A stretch of 40,686 nucleotides of DNA from Gammaproteobacteria bacterium (GCA_013002025.1 JABDKW010000012.1:1-40686), one strand, 5' to 3'; counted from the stretch's first letter, positions 26,193 through 34,297 are shown. Numbers and translations: made by a program. The notes: generated by a model not told the origin, from the letters alone.

Positions 26193-27149
26193 ATGGATAT
26201 TACCGCCTACCAATGCCCGGCTTGTGGCAGCCAAATAATCGCTGAGGACAGCAGTGGTATTAGCTGCAACGAGGGCCACCATTTCCCGTTTATCAGTGAC
26301 TCAGGCATTCCCGTATTTGAAAGCGAAGACCAGGACGTCAATGAGTACACCATCAAGGAGGCCGCAGAAATTCACGATAATGCGCTGACCTGGTTACTCG
26401 ACACATTCTCTGAGGATGAGTCCGAATTGAGAACTCGCCTGATTTCCAGGTTGCGATTGCAGAAGGGCCAGAACATCCTGGTGACTGGCGCGGGGGCAGG
26501 CAATGACATTCCGTACATAGCCGAGTGTGTGGGAGTCGAGGGCAAGATTTTTGCTCAGGATTATGCGCGCCAGATGTTAATGGTCGGTGCACAGCGATGT
26601 GAGCACTTAGCTGATAACAATATTGAGTTTTCTGTTAGCGACGCTACCAATTTACCGTTTCGAGACAATTTTTTTGATGCTGTATACCATTTCGGCGGAT
26701 TGAATTTGTTTTCTGATATTGGTCGTGGAATTTCGGAAATGGACCGGGTTGTAAAAGCTGGTGGACGAGTTGTGTTTGGGGATGAAGGTCTCCCACCCTG
26801 GTTGCGAGATACAGAATACGGAAGGATGATCATCAACAATAACGCGCTCTGCGAATTCGAACCACCGTTGGAGTATTTGCCTGTACGCGCTCGCGACGTC
26901 ACTCTTTCCTGGGAAGTCGGCTATTATTTCTACGTCATAGAATACACCGCTTCCAATAGTGATCTTCCGATCGAAATCAGCATTCCGCATGTGGGCAAGC
27001 GAGGCGGGTCAATTGAATCGCGTTATTTTGGCGTTCTTGAGGGCGTCAACCCGAAGTTGAAAGAGACACTTTATGAAGAGGCTGAGCGGCGAGGCCTTGG
27101 CCGCGTGGAGTTCCTGGAAGCAGTACTCCGCGACGGACTGAAGAAATAA
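26193..27149 (+). CDS. Methyltransferase with N-terminal zinc-ribbon
   Basis: This 318-residue protein begins with a Trm112-like zinc ribbon: C8-x2-C11, then C25 and H29/H30, followed by FISDSGIPVF, the usual exit from this small domain. The class I methyltransferase fold follows, with motif I as ILVTGAGAGNDIPYIAE, strand 2 ending in FAQDYARQML, and motif IV as FDAVYHFGGLNLF. The C-terminal third, about 110 residues, is not recognised. UbiE/RlmA-like proteins share the layout. It lies in a tight run of GT2, methyltransferase, this gene and a beta-propeller, so it probably modifies the same glycan. RNA methylation is less likely but not excluded. Confidence 0.84.
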   Translation: MDITAYQCPACGSQIIAEDSSGISCNEGHHFPFISDSGIPVFESEDQDVNEYTIKEAAEIHDNALTWLLDTFSEDESELRTRLISRLRLQKGQNILVTGAGAGNDIPYIAECVGVEGKIFAQDYARQMLMVGAQRCEHLADNNIEFSVSDATNLPFRDNFFDAVYHFGGLNLFSDIGRGISEMDRVVKAGGRVVFGDEGLPPWLRDTEYGRMIINNNALCEFEPPLEYLPVRARDVTLSWEVGYYFYVIEYTASNSDLPIEISIPHVGKRGGSIESRYFGVLEGVNPKLKETLYEEAERRGLGRVEFLEAVLRDGLKK

Positions 27150-27184
27150 GCTGCGCTACCGGCTATACAGGGCGGCGGTCAAAG

Positions 27185-28108
27185 ATGAGATTCAATTGGC
27201 AAAAGCAAGGCTTGCTCTATCGTCCAGCAGTGGATGAATTTACTCATGGTTCTCATCCCTGTATTACTCACGTCAGAGACGATTTGTTTATTGTCGCCTT
27301 CACCCGACGTAATGCGGCCCGGAAATCCCATATCTTTCTCTGTTATGCAGAAGTGTCGAACGGAAAAATCATCCTGACAAGTGAGCCCAAGCTGGCGCTT
27401 AGCCCTGGCAATGCCGGATGCTTCGATTGCGATGGGGTTATCAGTGTGTGCTTTGTGGAGAATGATGAGCAACACTATCTATACTACGTCGGTTGGCAAA
27501 ACCTGCCGGACGGACTTTGGATTTGTGATACTGGTAGATCTGTTCTGGATGTAGACCGGCTTTCGCTGGCGAAGGAATTTCCAGGCCCTGTCTTAGGCCG
27601 GGACAAGAGCAATCCATTGTTCGCGGCTGCCACCGCTTTTTACATCACAGATAATGGTCTCTGGCACACCTGGTATAACTCCGGAATCAAGTGGGAAAAG
27701 AGAGATGGCAATTGGCATCATGAATACGGTATTCACTATGCCCACTCCAGAGATGGCATTAATTGGGAATGCAAGCCGGGGTTGTGTATTCCATTCGCAG
27801 ATGAATACGAATATGCATTTGGTCGTCCTTCGGTAGTATTTTGGAACGGTTTGTACCACATGTGGTACGCACACCGTGCAACAAAAAATATTGACTCGTA
27901 CCGAATAGGCTTTGCCTCATCAGAAGATGGAGTTAACTGGGTGCGTGACGACGCTAACGCCGGTATCGACGTTTCAGACCAGGGTTGGGATTCAGAGATG
28001 ATCTGCTATCCCTACGTGTTCAAGCATAAAGACGTAAGCTATATGCTCTATAACGGCAATGATTATGGGCGGACCGGCTTCGGATATGCGGTTTTGCAGG
28101 ATAGCTGA
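27185..28108 (+). CDS. Cytosolic five-bladed beta-propeller, GH43/GH32-like
   Basis: The 307-residue product shows repeated blade motifs typical of the five-bladed glycosidase propellers: HYAHSRDGINWECK and FASSEDGVNWVRDD, each followed by a segment ending in an aromatic strand (LYHMWYAH, SYMLYNGND). Acidic residues at likely active-site positions are present, but I cannot place the catalytic triad with certainty. There is no signal peptide, so unlike secreted glycosidases it should be cytosolic. It starts 35 bases after the methyltransferase with a GGCGG sequence nearby. In polysaccharide biosynthesis loci such proteins may be sugar-transfer or editing enzymes rather than degradative; that is inference. 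It ends convergently with the adenylating enzyme gene. Confidence 0.8.
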   Translation: MRFNWQKQGLLYRPAVDEFTHGSHPCITHVRDDLFIVAFTRRNAARKSHIFLCYAEVSNGKIILTSEPKLALSPGNAGCFDCDGVISVCFVENDEQHYLYYVGWQNLPDGLWICDTGRSVLDVDRLSLAKEFPGPVLGRDKSNPLFAAATAFYITDNGLWHTWYNSGIKWEKRDGNWHHEYGIHYAHSRDGINWECKPGLCIPFADEYEYAFGRPSVVFWNGLYHMWYAHRATKNIDSYRIGFASSEDGVNWVRDDANAGIDVSDQGWDSEMICYPYVFKHKDVSYMLYNGNDYGRTGFGYAVLQDS

Positions 28109-28137
28109 TACGTCAGCAGCGGTTAGGGCTCCAATAT

Positions 28138-29598
28138 CTATAGATCTGTTTGAAGCTGTTTACGGTCTATTTTGCCGTTCGCATTTTTAGGAAAGAATTC
28201 GCGCAACTCGAACCGGTTAGGTTGCATGTAGACCGGCAATTTCAACTTAAGCGCACTTTTGATAGCGACGATATCAGGGGGCTCGTTCTCGGGAACCAGA
28301 AAAGCAACAATCTTCCCAAAAGCTGCATGGTCACGCAGGTAGATCACCGCCGACTGCCGAATTTCCGGCAGAGCATTGAGGGCGATCTCAATTTCTTCCA
28401 ATTCGATTCGATAACCCATGTGTTTGATTTGATTGTCTACCCGGCCCTTAAAATAAAGAAGGCCACCTCTTTCCTCCACCAGGTCGCCCGTGCGGTACAT
28501 AGGTTGATCGCCGTGCATGGAAAAAACCTCGGCGGACAGTTGTTCGTCATTGAAATAGCCCTTGCCCACATTAGGGCCAATTAAACAAAGTTCTCCGTTG
28601 TCCAAAATATAACGAAAATCATCGTTGATTGTTCCCAGTGACGGAAGTTCATCAAGCTTGTCGAAATCAACTTTTCCAATTGTATGGCTGGAGCAGATGC
28701 AGGTGCATTCCGTAGGGCCGTAAACATTAATAAATTCGGCACGATCAGAGTACAGCTCAAATAGTTTTTTAAGTTCTGTTTTTGGAAACCCCTCTCCGCC
28801 GAAGGTAAATATTCGCACATTCCTTAGAGAATCAGCTGTAAGCACTTTCATCATCATCAAGTATATGAGCATCGAGGGAACTGAAAACCAAATGGTACAA
28901 CCGTGTCTGTCAATGTGATCAACAAGTTCTAATGGTTTGTTCAATAATTCTTTTCTGATGGGGGTCAGACTGGCTCCGTTGAAGAATGCAGTGAAAAAAT
29001 CAAATACTGAATTATCAAAATACAGTGGACTTATATTGGCGAAATTGTCTGCCGGTTGAATTTTGTACCTGGCAGAACTCCAGCTTACAAAATTCACTAA
29101 ATTCGCCTGTGTTATCGCTGCGCCTTTGGGTTTACCTGTCGAACCCGAAGTAAACATGATGTAGGCAACTGTTTCGGGATCGATTGCAGGATAATCCGGT
29201 GTGCAATTCTGGGAAATATCTTTATAGCGCACACAGCCGATGCCACTTAAGTTATCAAGCCCGGTTAGTTTCTCGCCGCAAAACAAGTACTTTGGCGTAC
29301 AGGTTCTGCAAATGTCCTTAATCCGGGCCACAGGATTATCAATATCAATATTTGTATAAGTAATCCCCGATTTCAGGCAGGCCACCATCAAAGCGAAATC
29401 TTCAAATTCCTTAGTTGAAAGAATGCCGATAACGTCTCCCTGTTGAAGGCCCTCTGAGTGCATCCAGCCCGCCAGCTGATCGGCTTTGGTGCTCAGTTGC
29501 TCGTAGGAATATATGGCATCATCGTAGAGCAGAGCCGTTCTGGCGCCTTTCTCACGGACAACGGCATCAAACAGGGTCTGCAGAGTTGGCTTAGGCAT
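28138..29598 (-). CDS. DltA-like adenylating enzyme (amino-acid or acyl activation)
   Basis: This 486-residue stand-alone adenylation enzyme has the core motifs in order: FTSGSTGKPKG (149-159), NVYGPTECT (291-299), YRTGDL (368-373), GRVDNQIKHMGYRIE (385-399) and NGKIDRK (474-480) with catalytic K476. At core A4, YFDNSVFDFF keeps an aspartate (D195) that in amino-acid-activating members contacts the substrate amino group, and the adjacent IWFSVPSML resembles DltA. It should form an acyl- or aminoacyl-adenylate from ATP and load it on the phosphopantetheine of the ACP encoded two genes away. It is the last gene of the ACP/SDR/adenylation operon, 27 bases after the SDR stop. An amino acid substrate is more likely than a fatty acid, but that is inference from motif A4. 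Confidence 0.9.
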   Translation of the reverse strand: MPKPTLQTLFDAVVREKGARTALLYDDAIYSYEQLSTKADQLAGWMHSEGLQQGDVIGILSTKEFEDFALMVACLKSGITYTNIDIDNPVARIKDICRTCTPKYLFCGEKLTGLDNLSGIGCVRYKDISQNCTPDYPAIDPETVAYIMFTSGSTGKPKGAAITQANLVNFVSWSSARYKIQPADNFANISPLYFDNSVFDFFTAFFNGASLTPIRKELLNKPLELVDHIDRHGCTIWFSVPSMLIYLMMMKVLTADSLRNVRIFTFGGEGFPKTELKKLFELYSDRAEFINVYGPTECTCICSSHTIGKVDFDKLDELPSLGTINDDFRYILDNGELCLIGPNVGKGYFNDEQLSAEVFSMHGDQPMYRTGDLVEERGGLLYFKGRVDNQIKHMGYRIELEEIEIALNALPEIRQSAVIYLRDHAAFGKIVAFLVPENEPPDIVAIKSALKLKLPVYMQPNRFELREFFPKNANGKIDRKQLQTDL

Positions 29599-29625
29599 CT
29601 CAAGTCATTCCGAAGAGGTTAAAGC

Positions 29626-30369
29626 TTAGAGCGTTAGCCCGCCATCAACTTGAAGTACCGAAGCATTTACATAATCATTTTCGATGATATAAGAGACTGT
29701 CTGAACAATATTATCGGTCTGCCCCAGCTTTCGCAGCGGTGTGCTGCTGACAATATGTTCAATGGCTTTATCATTTAGCGCGGCTGCAGTGGATGGAGTA
29801 TCAATAAAGCCAGGCGCAATCGCATTCGTCCTTATTCCAAAAACACCCAGCTCTTTACCCCATGTTTTAGTCATGGATTCCACCGCGCCCTTGGCGGCCG
29901 AGTACGCTGTTTGACCAGCGTTTCCCTGCGCGCTGATTGAGCTGATGTTGATGATGCAGCCCTTGGTTCGCTGCATTACCATTTTTTCGGCCACGATTGA
30001 GGTCATTATAAATACTGAATCCAGGTCGACCTTTAATGTATTTTTGAAGCTGTCGTAGCTATGTTTCATGCTATGCGGCTTTTGCAGGTTCACAAGTAGC
30101 TCGTTATGGATAATGCCTGCATTATTTACCAGAACATCTATCTTGCCGTGTTTCTCAATAACCTGGTCTACTTCATGCTGAACGGATTCATAGTCAGTGA
30201 CGTCCACCTGGTGCTGATCGAATGATGCCCCAAGCTTGGAAAGGCTTTCTTTATTGATATCAAAAACAACTACGTTAGCCCCCTGTTCGAGCAGGTTTGC
30301 AGCGATCGCATGGCCCAGGCCACTCGCCGCACCGGTAATCAGTATCACTTTATCCTTCAATTTCGACAC
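29626..30369 (-). CDS. Short-chain dehydrogenase/reductase (FabG-like)
   Basis: This is a classical 247-residue SDR: the cofactor loop is ITGAASGLG, then VDVTDYES, NNAG, and the catalytic INISSIS with YSAAKGA (Ser and Y-x3-K). The ending NASVLQVDGGLTL is typical of FabG. It would use NAD(P)H to reduce a keto group. A longer frame opens at 30417, but the GTG at 30369 gives the normal FabG-like start (SKLKDKVILITG) and overlaps the ACP gene by 20 bases; other in-frame starts are possible. Its place between an ACP and an adenylating enzyme suggests a substrate bound to the carrier, for example a 3-ketoacyl group, or alternatively a sugar keto group. Confidence 0.88.
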   Translation of the reverse strand: MSKLKDKVILITGAASGLGHAIAANLLEQGANVVVFDINKESLSKLGASFDQHQVDVTDYESVQHEVDQVIEKHGKIDVLVNNAGIIHNELLVNLQKPHSMKHSYDSFKNTLKVDLDSVFIMTSIVAEKMVMQRTKGCIINISSISAQGNAGQTAYSAAKGAVESMTKTWGKELGVFGIRTNAIAPGFIDTPSTAAALNDKAIEHIVSSTPLRKLGQTDNIVQTVSYIIENDYVNASVLQVDGGLTL

Positions 30370-30589
30370 CCTTTTTACGGAGAACAGCAATGACATCAGC
30401 AAATGATTGCAGTTCAATGATTTCCTGCATGCTCAGCGAGACTGCATACTCTTTTTCCAGGCTCGCGACTAAATCCATATGTCCAAGCGAATCCCAACTC
30501 GAGACATCCTCAGCAGTCAATGCGTCGCTGAATTCTGCATCTGCAAGATTGAACACTGTTTGCAACAATGATCTCAGGGAATCGTTCAT
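30350..30589 (-). CDS. Acyl carrier protein
   Basis: This acidic 79-residue protein has the carrier signature DSLGHMDLV, where S34 is the expected 4'-phosphopantetheine attachment site. The rest follows the four-helix carrier fold, with an acidic second half (SLEKEYAV, MQEIIELQSF). It is short and clearly not the housekeeping AcpP, which has DSLDTVEL. It overlaps the SDR gene and follows the acyltransferase gene by 15 bases. It should carry the group activated by the adenylating enzyme to the LbH acyltransferase, as in DltA/DltC or the viosamine flagellin-glycan systems. Confidence 0.93.
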   Translation of the reverse strand: MNDSLRSLLQTVFNLADAEFSDALTAEDVSSWDSLGHMDLVASLEKEYAVSLSMQEIIELQSFADVIAVLRKKGVEIEG

Positions 30590-30604
30590 CTAATAGTTTC
30601 CAGA

Positions 30605-31288
30605 TTATTTTAATAAGTGCTGCGCGTAATCATCCGCAGTAAAACGATGTTTTTCGCTATGCCGTGAAAGATAAACTTCATTTTCCCTGGTGTCTTTGTG
30701 AATTGCGGTAGCGCTACCAATAATGTTTCGGCCAGCTATTTTCACATGCTGTGAAACTGTCACATTTACCCCCAAAAACGTATTGTTGCCAATTGCGGCG
30801 CTCCCTGCAAGGACAGTGCCGGAAGCCAGCCAACAATTGTCTCCCACAACGGCATGATGTCCTATAAGGCAATTGCCCCAGATGACTGAATTCTTGCCAA
30901 CAACTGCAAATGGCTCGACTATGGTCTGTGGCATAATAACGCTGCCCTCTCCAATCCCCCCTGACATTTCTCCGCCATTGAATATGCTCGCATCAGGATG
31001 GACGTATGTTTCAGCTGCAAAGCCCATAGCAGCGACACGATTAAACAGCTCCTGCCGTGTTTGATTAAGCTGTGAATAGCCAATCGCCATTATTACCTTA
31101 TGTGTGTCGCTGCTGTATGCGGTCGTAAGGTTGTTAATATCGACTACCGGCAACCCCATTTTTATGGGCTCTTGCAGATAGTCACTATCAACTGCGAAAG
31201 CCACTACTTGGTACCGATTATCCCGCAGCAAATATTGGTGCAGGATGTCGGCCGAAATGTTGTTTCCGATGAGGATAATCTTTTGCAT
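30605..31288 (-). CDS. NeuD/PglD-like sugar acyltransferase
   Basis: The 227-residue product has the two-domain layout of the NeuD/PglD family: an N-terminal Rossmann-like domain starting KIILIGNNISADIL that binds the nucleotide-sugar, and a C-terminal left-handed beta-helix. The latter includes SVIMPQTIVEPFAVVG, NCLIGHHAVVGDNCWLASG and NNTFLGVNVTVSQHV, with the GHH histidines at the position of the catalytic base. It normally transfers an acyl group from acyl-CoA to a 4-amino or hydroxyl group of a UDP- or dTDP-sugar. Here it is first in the operon with ACP, SDR and adenylating enzyme, so the donor is probably an acyl-ACP. WecE-like aminotransferase 33026-34174 may supply the amino sugar. 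Confidence 0.9.
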   Translation of the reverse strand: MQKIILIGNNISADILHQYLLRDNRYQVVAFAVDSDYLQEPIKMGLPVVDINNLTTAYSSDTHKVIMAIGYSQLNQTRQELFNRVAAMGFAAETYVHPDASIFNGGEMSGGIGEGSVIMPQTIVEPFAVVGKNSVIWGNCLIGHHAVVGDNCWLASGTVLAGSAAIGNNTFLGVNVTVSQHVKIAGRNIIGSATAIHKDTRENEVYLSRHSEKHRFTADDYAQHLLK

Positions 31289-31323
31289 TTTAATGGCTCT
31301 GTGCGTCTATTCGGTCACTGGAT

Positions 31324-31397
31324 ATTATAATGCATGACGGATGGCCTGCTTAAATCATCTTGTTTGTCGCGCGTTCTTGATGCAGATTCTTTATAAT
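31324..31397. promoter_or_regulatory. Divergent promoter region with two TATAAT boxes
   Basis: The 179-base gap between the divergent acyltransferase and methyltransferase genes holds a TATAAT on the minus strand (31324-31329), 35 bases before the acyltransferase start, and a TATAAT on the plus strand (31392-31397), 70 bases before the methyltransferase start. Matching -35 elements are weak on both strands, so these are candidates only. Confidence 0.4.
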
Positions 31398-31467
31398 TTC
31401 ATTTACCGCTGTATTCACTTGTCCATCTTGCGAGTGGATTTACGATGATTTTTCTTGGGTCATTATC

Positions 31468-32343
31468 ATGACATCTCGGCTTGAGCTGGAACTCAATCAA
31501 TTTTTAGATGCGATGGAATTGGATAGTCTTATTGGGGCATTGCCCGAACATGAACGTCCTCAGGCGAGCGAAACGGTTTCAACGTTCATGAATGAGGCAA
31601 TAGTAGGTCTCCGACTAATGATGAATGACCTGGATAAGACGAGTAGAATATTAGAAGTGGGTGCAGGTCTTTGTTTTTTAAGTATCTTTTTGAAAGAGAA
31701 GGGCTATCAAGTGACCGCCCTGGAGCCTCTGGATGGCGGCTTTGGTTTTTTTGATTCTCTCAAGCAGCGAATCTTGGATAGTTATTCACACAATGGCCTG
31801 GTAGTGGTTGAAAAACGAGCGGAACAGCTCACCCCGCATGAAGATGGCGAGTATGACCTGATTTTCAGCAGCAATGTCATCGAGCATATTGCCGAGTTGG
31901 ACGACGCGATGCTTGCCATGGCATCGGTGCTACTAGACACAGGAAAAATGATCCACGGTTGCCCAAACCACGTTGTGCCCTACGAACCACATGTTGGTTT
32001 GCCGATAATCAGCTGGCTTCCAAAGCTAACAGAATTGTTTTGGAAAACGAAACTTGAAGAAAATTCAGAGATGTGGAAATCACTTAATTTTGTCACTTAC
32101 TTCAAAATTCGAAGTATTGCGCGCAGGCATGGTTTCGCAGTGAAGTTTAAACCTCGACTGACTTACGATTCGTTTCTGCGATTAAGTGAAGACCCGGAGT
32201 TCAGGCGCAGGCACGAATCAACGCTGGTAGGTAAGTGTTTGCGGGTGCTGGAACTATCAGGCACATTAAAGCTAACAAGATATCTGCCCGCCTGGTTAAA
32301 CACACCGATGATATTTACTTTAACAACCAAGCAGCCGGACTAG
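31468..32343 (+). CDS. Class I SAM-dependent methyltransferase
   Basis: The 291-residue protein has motif I as ILEVGAGLCFLSIFLKEKG, strand 2 with VTALEPLDG, and motif IV as YDLIFSSNVIEHI, the standard Methyltransf_11/23 pattern. The segment GCPNHVVPYEPHVGLPI after motif V is typical of sugar-modifying methyltransferases. About 50 residues precede the fold and about 90 residues follow, the latter basic (RIRSIARRHGF, KFKPRL). It is the first gene of the plus-strand block that ends with the WecE-like aminotransferase. The ATG has no Shine-Dalgarno sequence. Confidence 0.85.
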   Translation: MTSRLELELNQFLDAMELDSLIGALPEHERPQASETVSTFMNEAIVGLRLMMNDLDKTSRILEVGAGLCFLSIFLKEKGYQVTALEPLDGGFGFFDSLKQRILDSYSHNGLVVVEKRAEQLTPHEDGEYDLIFSSNVIEHIAELDDAMLAMASVLLDTGKMIHGCPNHVVPYEPHVGLPIISWLPKLTELFWKTKLEENSEMWKSLNFVTYFKIRSIARRHGFAVKFKPRLTYDSFLRLSEDPEFRRRHESTLVGKCLRVLELSGTLKLTRYLPAWLNTPMIFTLTTKQPD

Positions 32344-32411
32344 TCGATTGGTGATAATAGATTGTTCAGCTGGAGCCGACAAAGACATATTTGCGGCCGC
32401 CGAGGTTTAGC

Positions 32412-33026
32412 GTGTCACAAATAACAAAAGGTATAAGATCGATCCTGGCAAACCCACCGGTGTACGATCGCTTTCAATGGCTAATGGGTGGCAAGGGCGA
32501 CAGGCGCGATTTTGTCGACAAATTTATCAAGCCTGTGGGTACCGATCGAATACTTGATATCGGATGTGGAACCGCAGACATTCTCCAATATTTGCCCACT
32601 GATGTTGACTATTACGGCTTTGACCAGAGCGAAGAATATATTAAATATGCGATCTCCAAGTTTGGTGACAGAGGTGATTTCAGGTGTGCTCTGGCCGATT
32701 CATTGTCGCTTGAGGAATTGCCGAAGATGAATGTTGTCCTTGCTACCGGTTTGATACATCATTTAGAGGATGAGGAAGTGATTCAGTTATTGAAAACAGC
32801 GCTTGGAGCTTTGGTAGATGGCGGCAAGCTTGTCGCCATGGACCCTTGTTATGCTCAAGGTCAAAACCGAATTGCTAAGTGGTTAATTAATCGCGACCGG
32901 GGCAACAATGTCAGGCAACAGGAAGCATACTGCGAAATTGCTCAACAGGTTTTTAGCAAGGTAGAAAGCCAGGTTCTTCACAGGACCTGGGTTCCCTACA
33001 CCCACCACATTATGGTTTGCAGTTAG
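32412..33026 (+). CDS. Class I SAM-dependent methyltransferase
   Basis: A 204-residue methyltransferase with motif I RILDIGCGTADILQYL and strand 2 YYGFDQSEEYI; the motif IV region is MNVVLATGLIHHLED. It is compact, with no accessory domain. A TTG at 32391 begins a longer frame, but GTG at 32412 has a GAGG six bases upstream and is preferred. The stop TAG shares its last base with the GTG start of the aminotransferase gene (TAGTG), so the two genes are translationally coupled. It may act on the amino sugar, for example as N- or O-methyltransferase, but that is inferred from the arrangement. Confidence 0.86.
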   Translation: MSQITKGIRSILANPPVYDRFQWLMGGKGDRRDFVDKFIKPVGTDRILDIGCGTADILQYLPTDVDYYGFDQSEEYIKYAISKFGDRGDFRCALADSLSLEELPKMNVVLATGLIHHLEDEEVIQLLKTALGALVDGGKLVAMDPCYAQGQNRIAKWLINRDRGNNVRQQEAYCEIAQQVFSKVESQVLHRTWVPYTHHIMVCS

Positions 33027-34174
33027 TGAACATCCCGTTTAACAAACCCTATATGTCGGACAGGGAGGTTCAATATATACGTGAAGCACACGCAAATGGT
33101 CACCTGGCTGGTGACGGCCCTTTTACAGCCAAGTGCCAATCCTGGCTGGAGAAAACCTCAAGCACACAGCGAGCGCTTCTGTCGCATTCCTGTACCGCAG
33201 CGCTTGAAATGGCAGCGTTACTCTTGGATATCAAGCCAGGCGATGAGATTATCATGCCGTCGTATACGTTTGTCTCTACTGCCAATGCCTTTGTATTGCG
33301 CGGCGCCAAACCGGTTTTCATCGATATTCGCGAAGACACCCTCAATATGGATGAAACTTTGGTTGAGGATGCAATAACTGATCGAACCCGCGCAATCTTG
33401 CCTGTTCATTACGCCGGTGTGGCCTGTGAAATGGATATGCTTATGCAGGTAGCAAAGGAAAACAATTTACTGGTTATCGAAGACGCTGCGCAAGGCGTGA
33501 TGTCTGGTTACAAAGGCAGGGCGCTCGGCAGCATTGGTGATTTGGGTGCTTTTAGTTTTCACGAGACTAAGAATATTATTTCAGGAGAAGGAGGTGCTTT
33601 GCTTGTCAATCGTGAAGATTGGGTTGAGCGAGCCGAAATTATTCGCGAAAAAGGCACTGATAGAAGTCGGTTTTTCCGTGGGCTGGTGGGCAAATATACT
33701 TGGCAGGACATCGGTAGCTCCTATTTACCAGGGGAATTGATTGCCGCCTTTTTGTGGTCACAGTTGGAGCAAGCCGAAGAAATCACAGCCATGCGTATGT
33801 CTGCCTGGCAAACTTATCACATACTGTTCGATCATCTCGAATCCCAGGGAGCAATTCGTCGCCCGATTATTCCACCTAGCTGTACGCACAACGCGCATAT
33901 GTACTATGTGCTGTTGCCCGAAGGAGTAGACCGGGCTGAGGTGCTGGCGGCATTGCAAGAAGGCGGCGTAAATGCGGTTTTCCATTATGTTCCCTTACAC
34001 AGCTCGCCCGCAGGGGTGAAGTATGCGCGCACTCACGGTGACCTGAGCGTTACGGATTCTGTCGCCAACAGGCTTATCAGGCTGCCATTATGGGTTGGCA
34101 TCAGCGATCAGGAATTACAGCAGGTGCACCGATCGTTGAAAAATGCCTTAGGTTGTGAGGACGATTATTGTTGA
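33026..34174 (+). CDS. WecE/RffA-like dTDP-4-amino-4,6-dideoxyhexose transaminase
   Basis: This 382-residue PLP-dependent enzyme matches the WecE/FdtB/VioA group: IPFNKPYMSDRE at the start, LLSHSCTAALEM, IIMPSYTFVSTANAF, IEDAAQGVMSGYKG and FSFHETKNIISGEGGAL, where K182 is the Schiff-base lysine. FHETKNI is a strong mark of the WecE type. It uses glutamate to aminate C4 of a 4-keto-6-deoxyhexose nucleotide. A TTG start three codons upstream is possible; GTG at 33026 gives the usual N-terminus. RmlA and RmlB, which would make the substrate dTDP-4-keto-6-deoxyglucose, are not in the window. The NeuD/ACP cassette on the other strand may acylate the product. Confidence 0.93.
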   Translation: MNIPFNKPYMSDREVQYIREAHANGHLAGDGPFTAKCQSWLEKTSSTQRALLSHSCTAALEMAALLLDIKPGDEIIMPSYTFVSTANAFVLRGAKPVFIDIREDTLNMDETLVEDAITDRTRAILPVHYAGVACEMDMLMQVAKENNLLVIEDAAQGVMSGYKGRALGSIGDLGAFSFHETKNIISGEGGALLVNREDWVERAEIIREKGTDRSRFFRGLVGKYTWQDIGSSYLPGELIAAFLWSQLEQAEEITAMRMSAWQTYHILFDHLESQGAIRRPIIPPSCTHNAHMYYVLLPEGVDRAEVLAALQEGGVNAVFHYVPLHSSPAGVKYARTHGDLSVTDSVANRLIRLPLWVGISDQELQQVHRSLKNALGCEDDYC

Positions 34175-34297
34175 GCTGAGGATGGCGCATCCAAGTTTAT
34201 ATTATGGCCTGGGGATGAGCTCGTGGGGAAAAACATTGCAGGCGTTTTGGTGACTGTTTCGACAGCAATCTACCATGCATTTGAGGCTTTGATCAGC

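Noticed and set aside
27185-28108. Secreted polysaccharide-degrading enzyme
   Set aside because: There is no signal peptide or membrane anchor, and the neighbours are biosynthetic.
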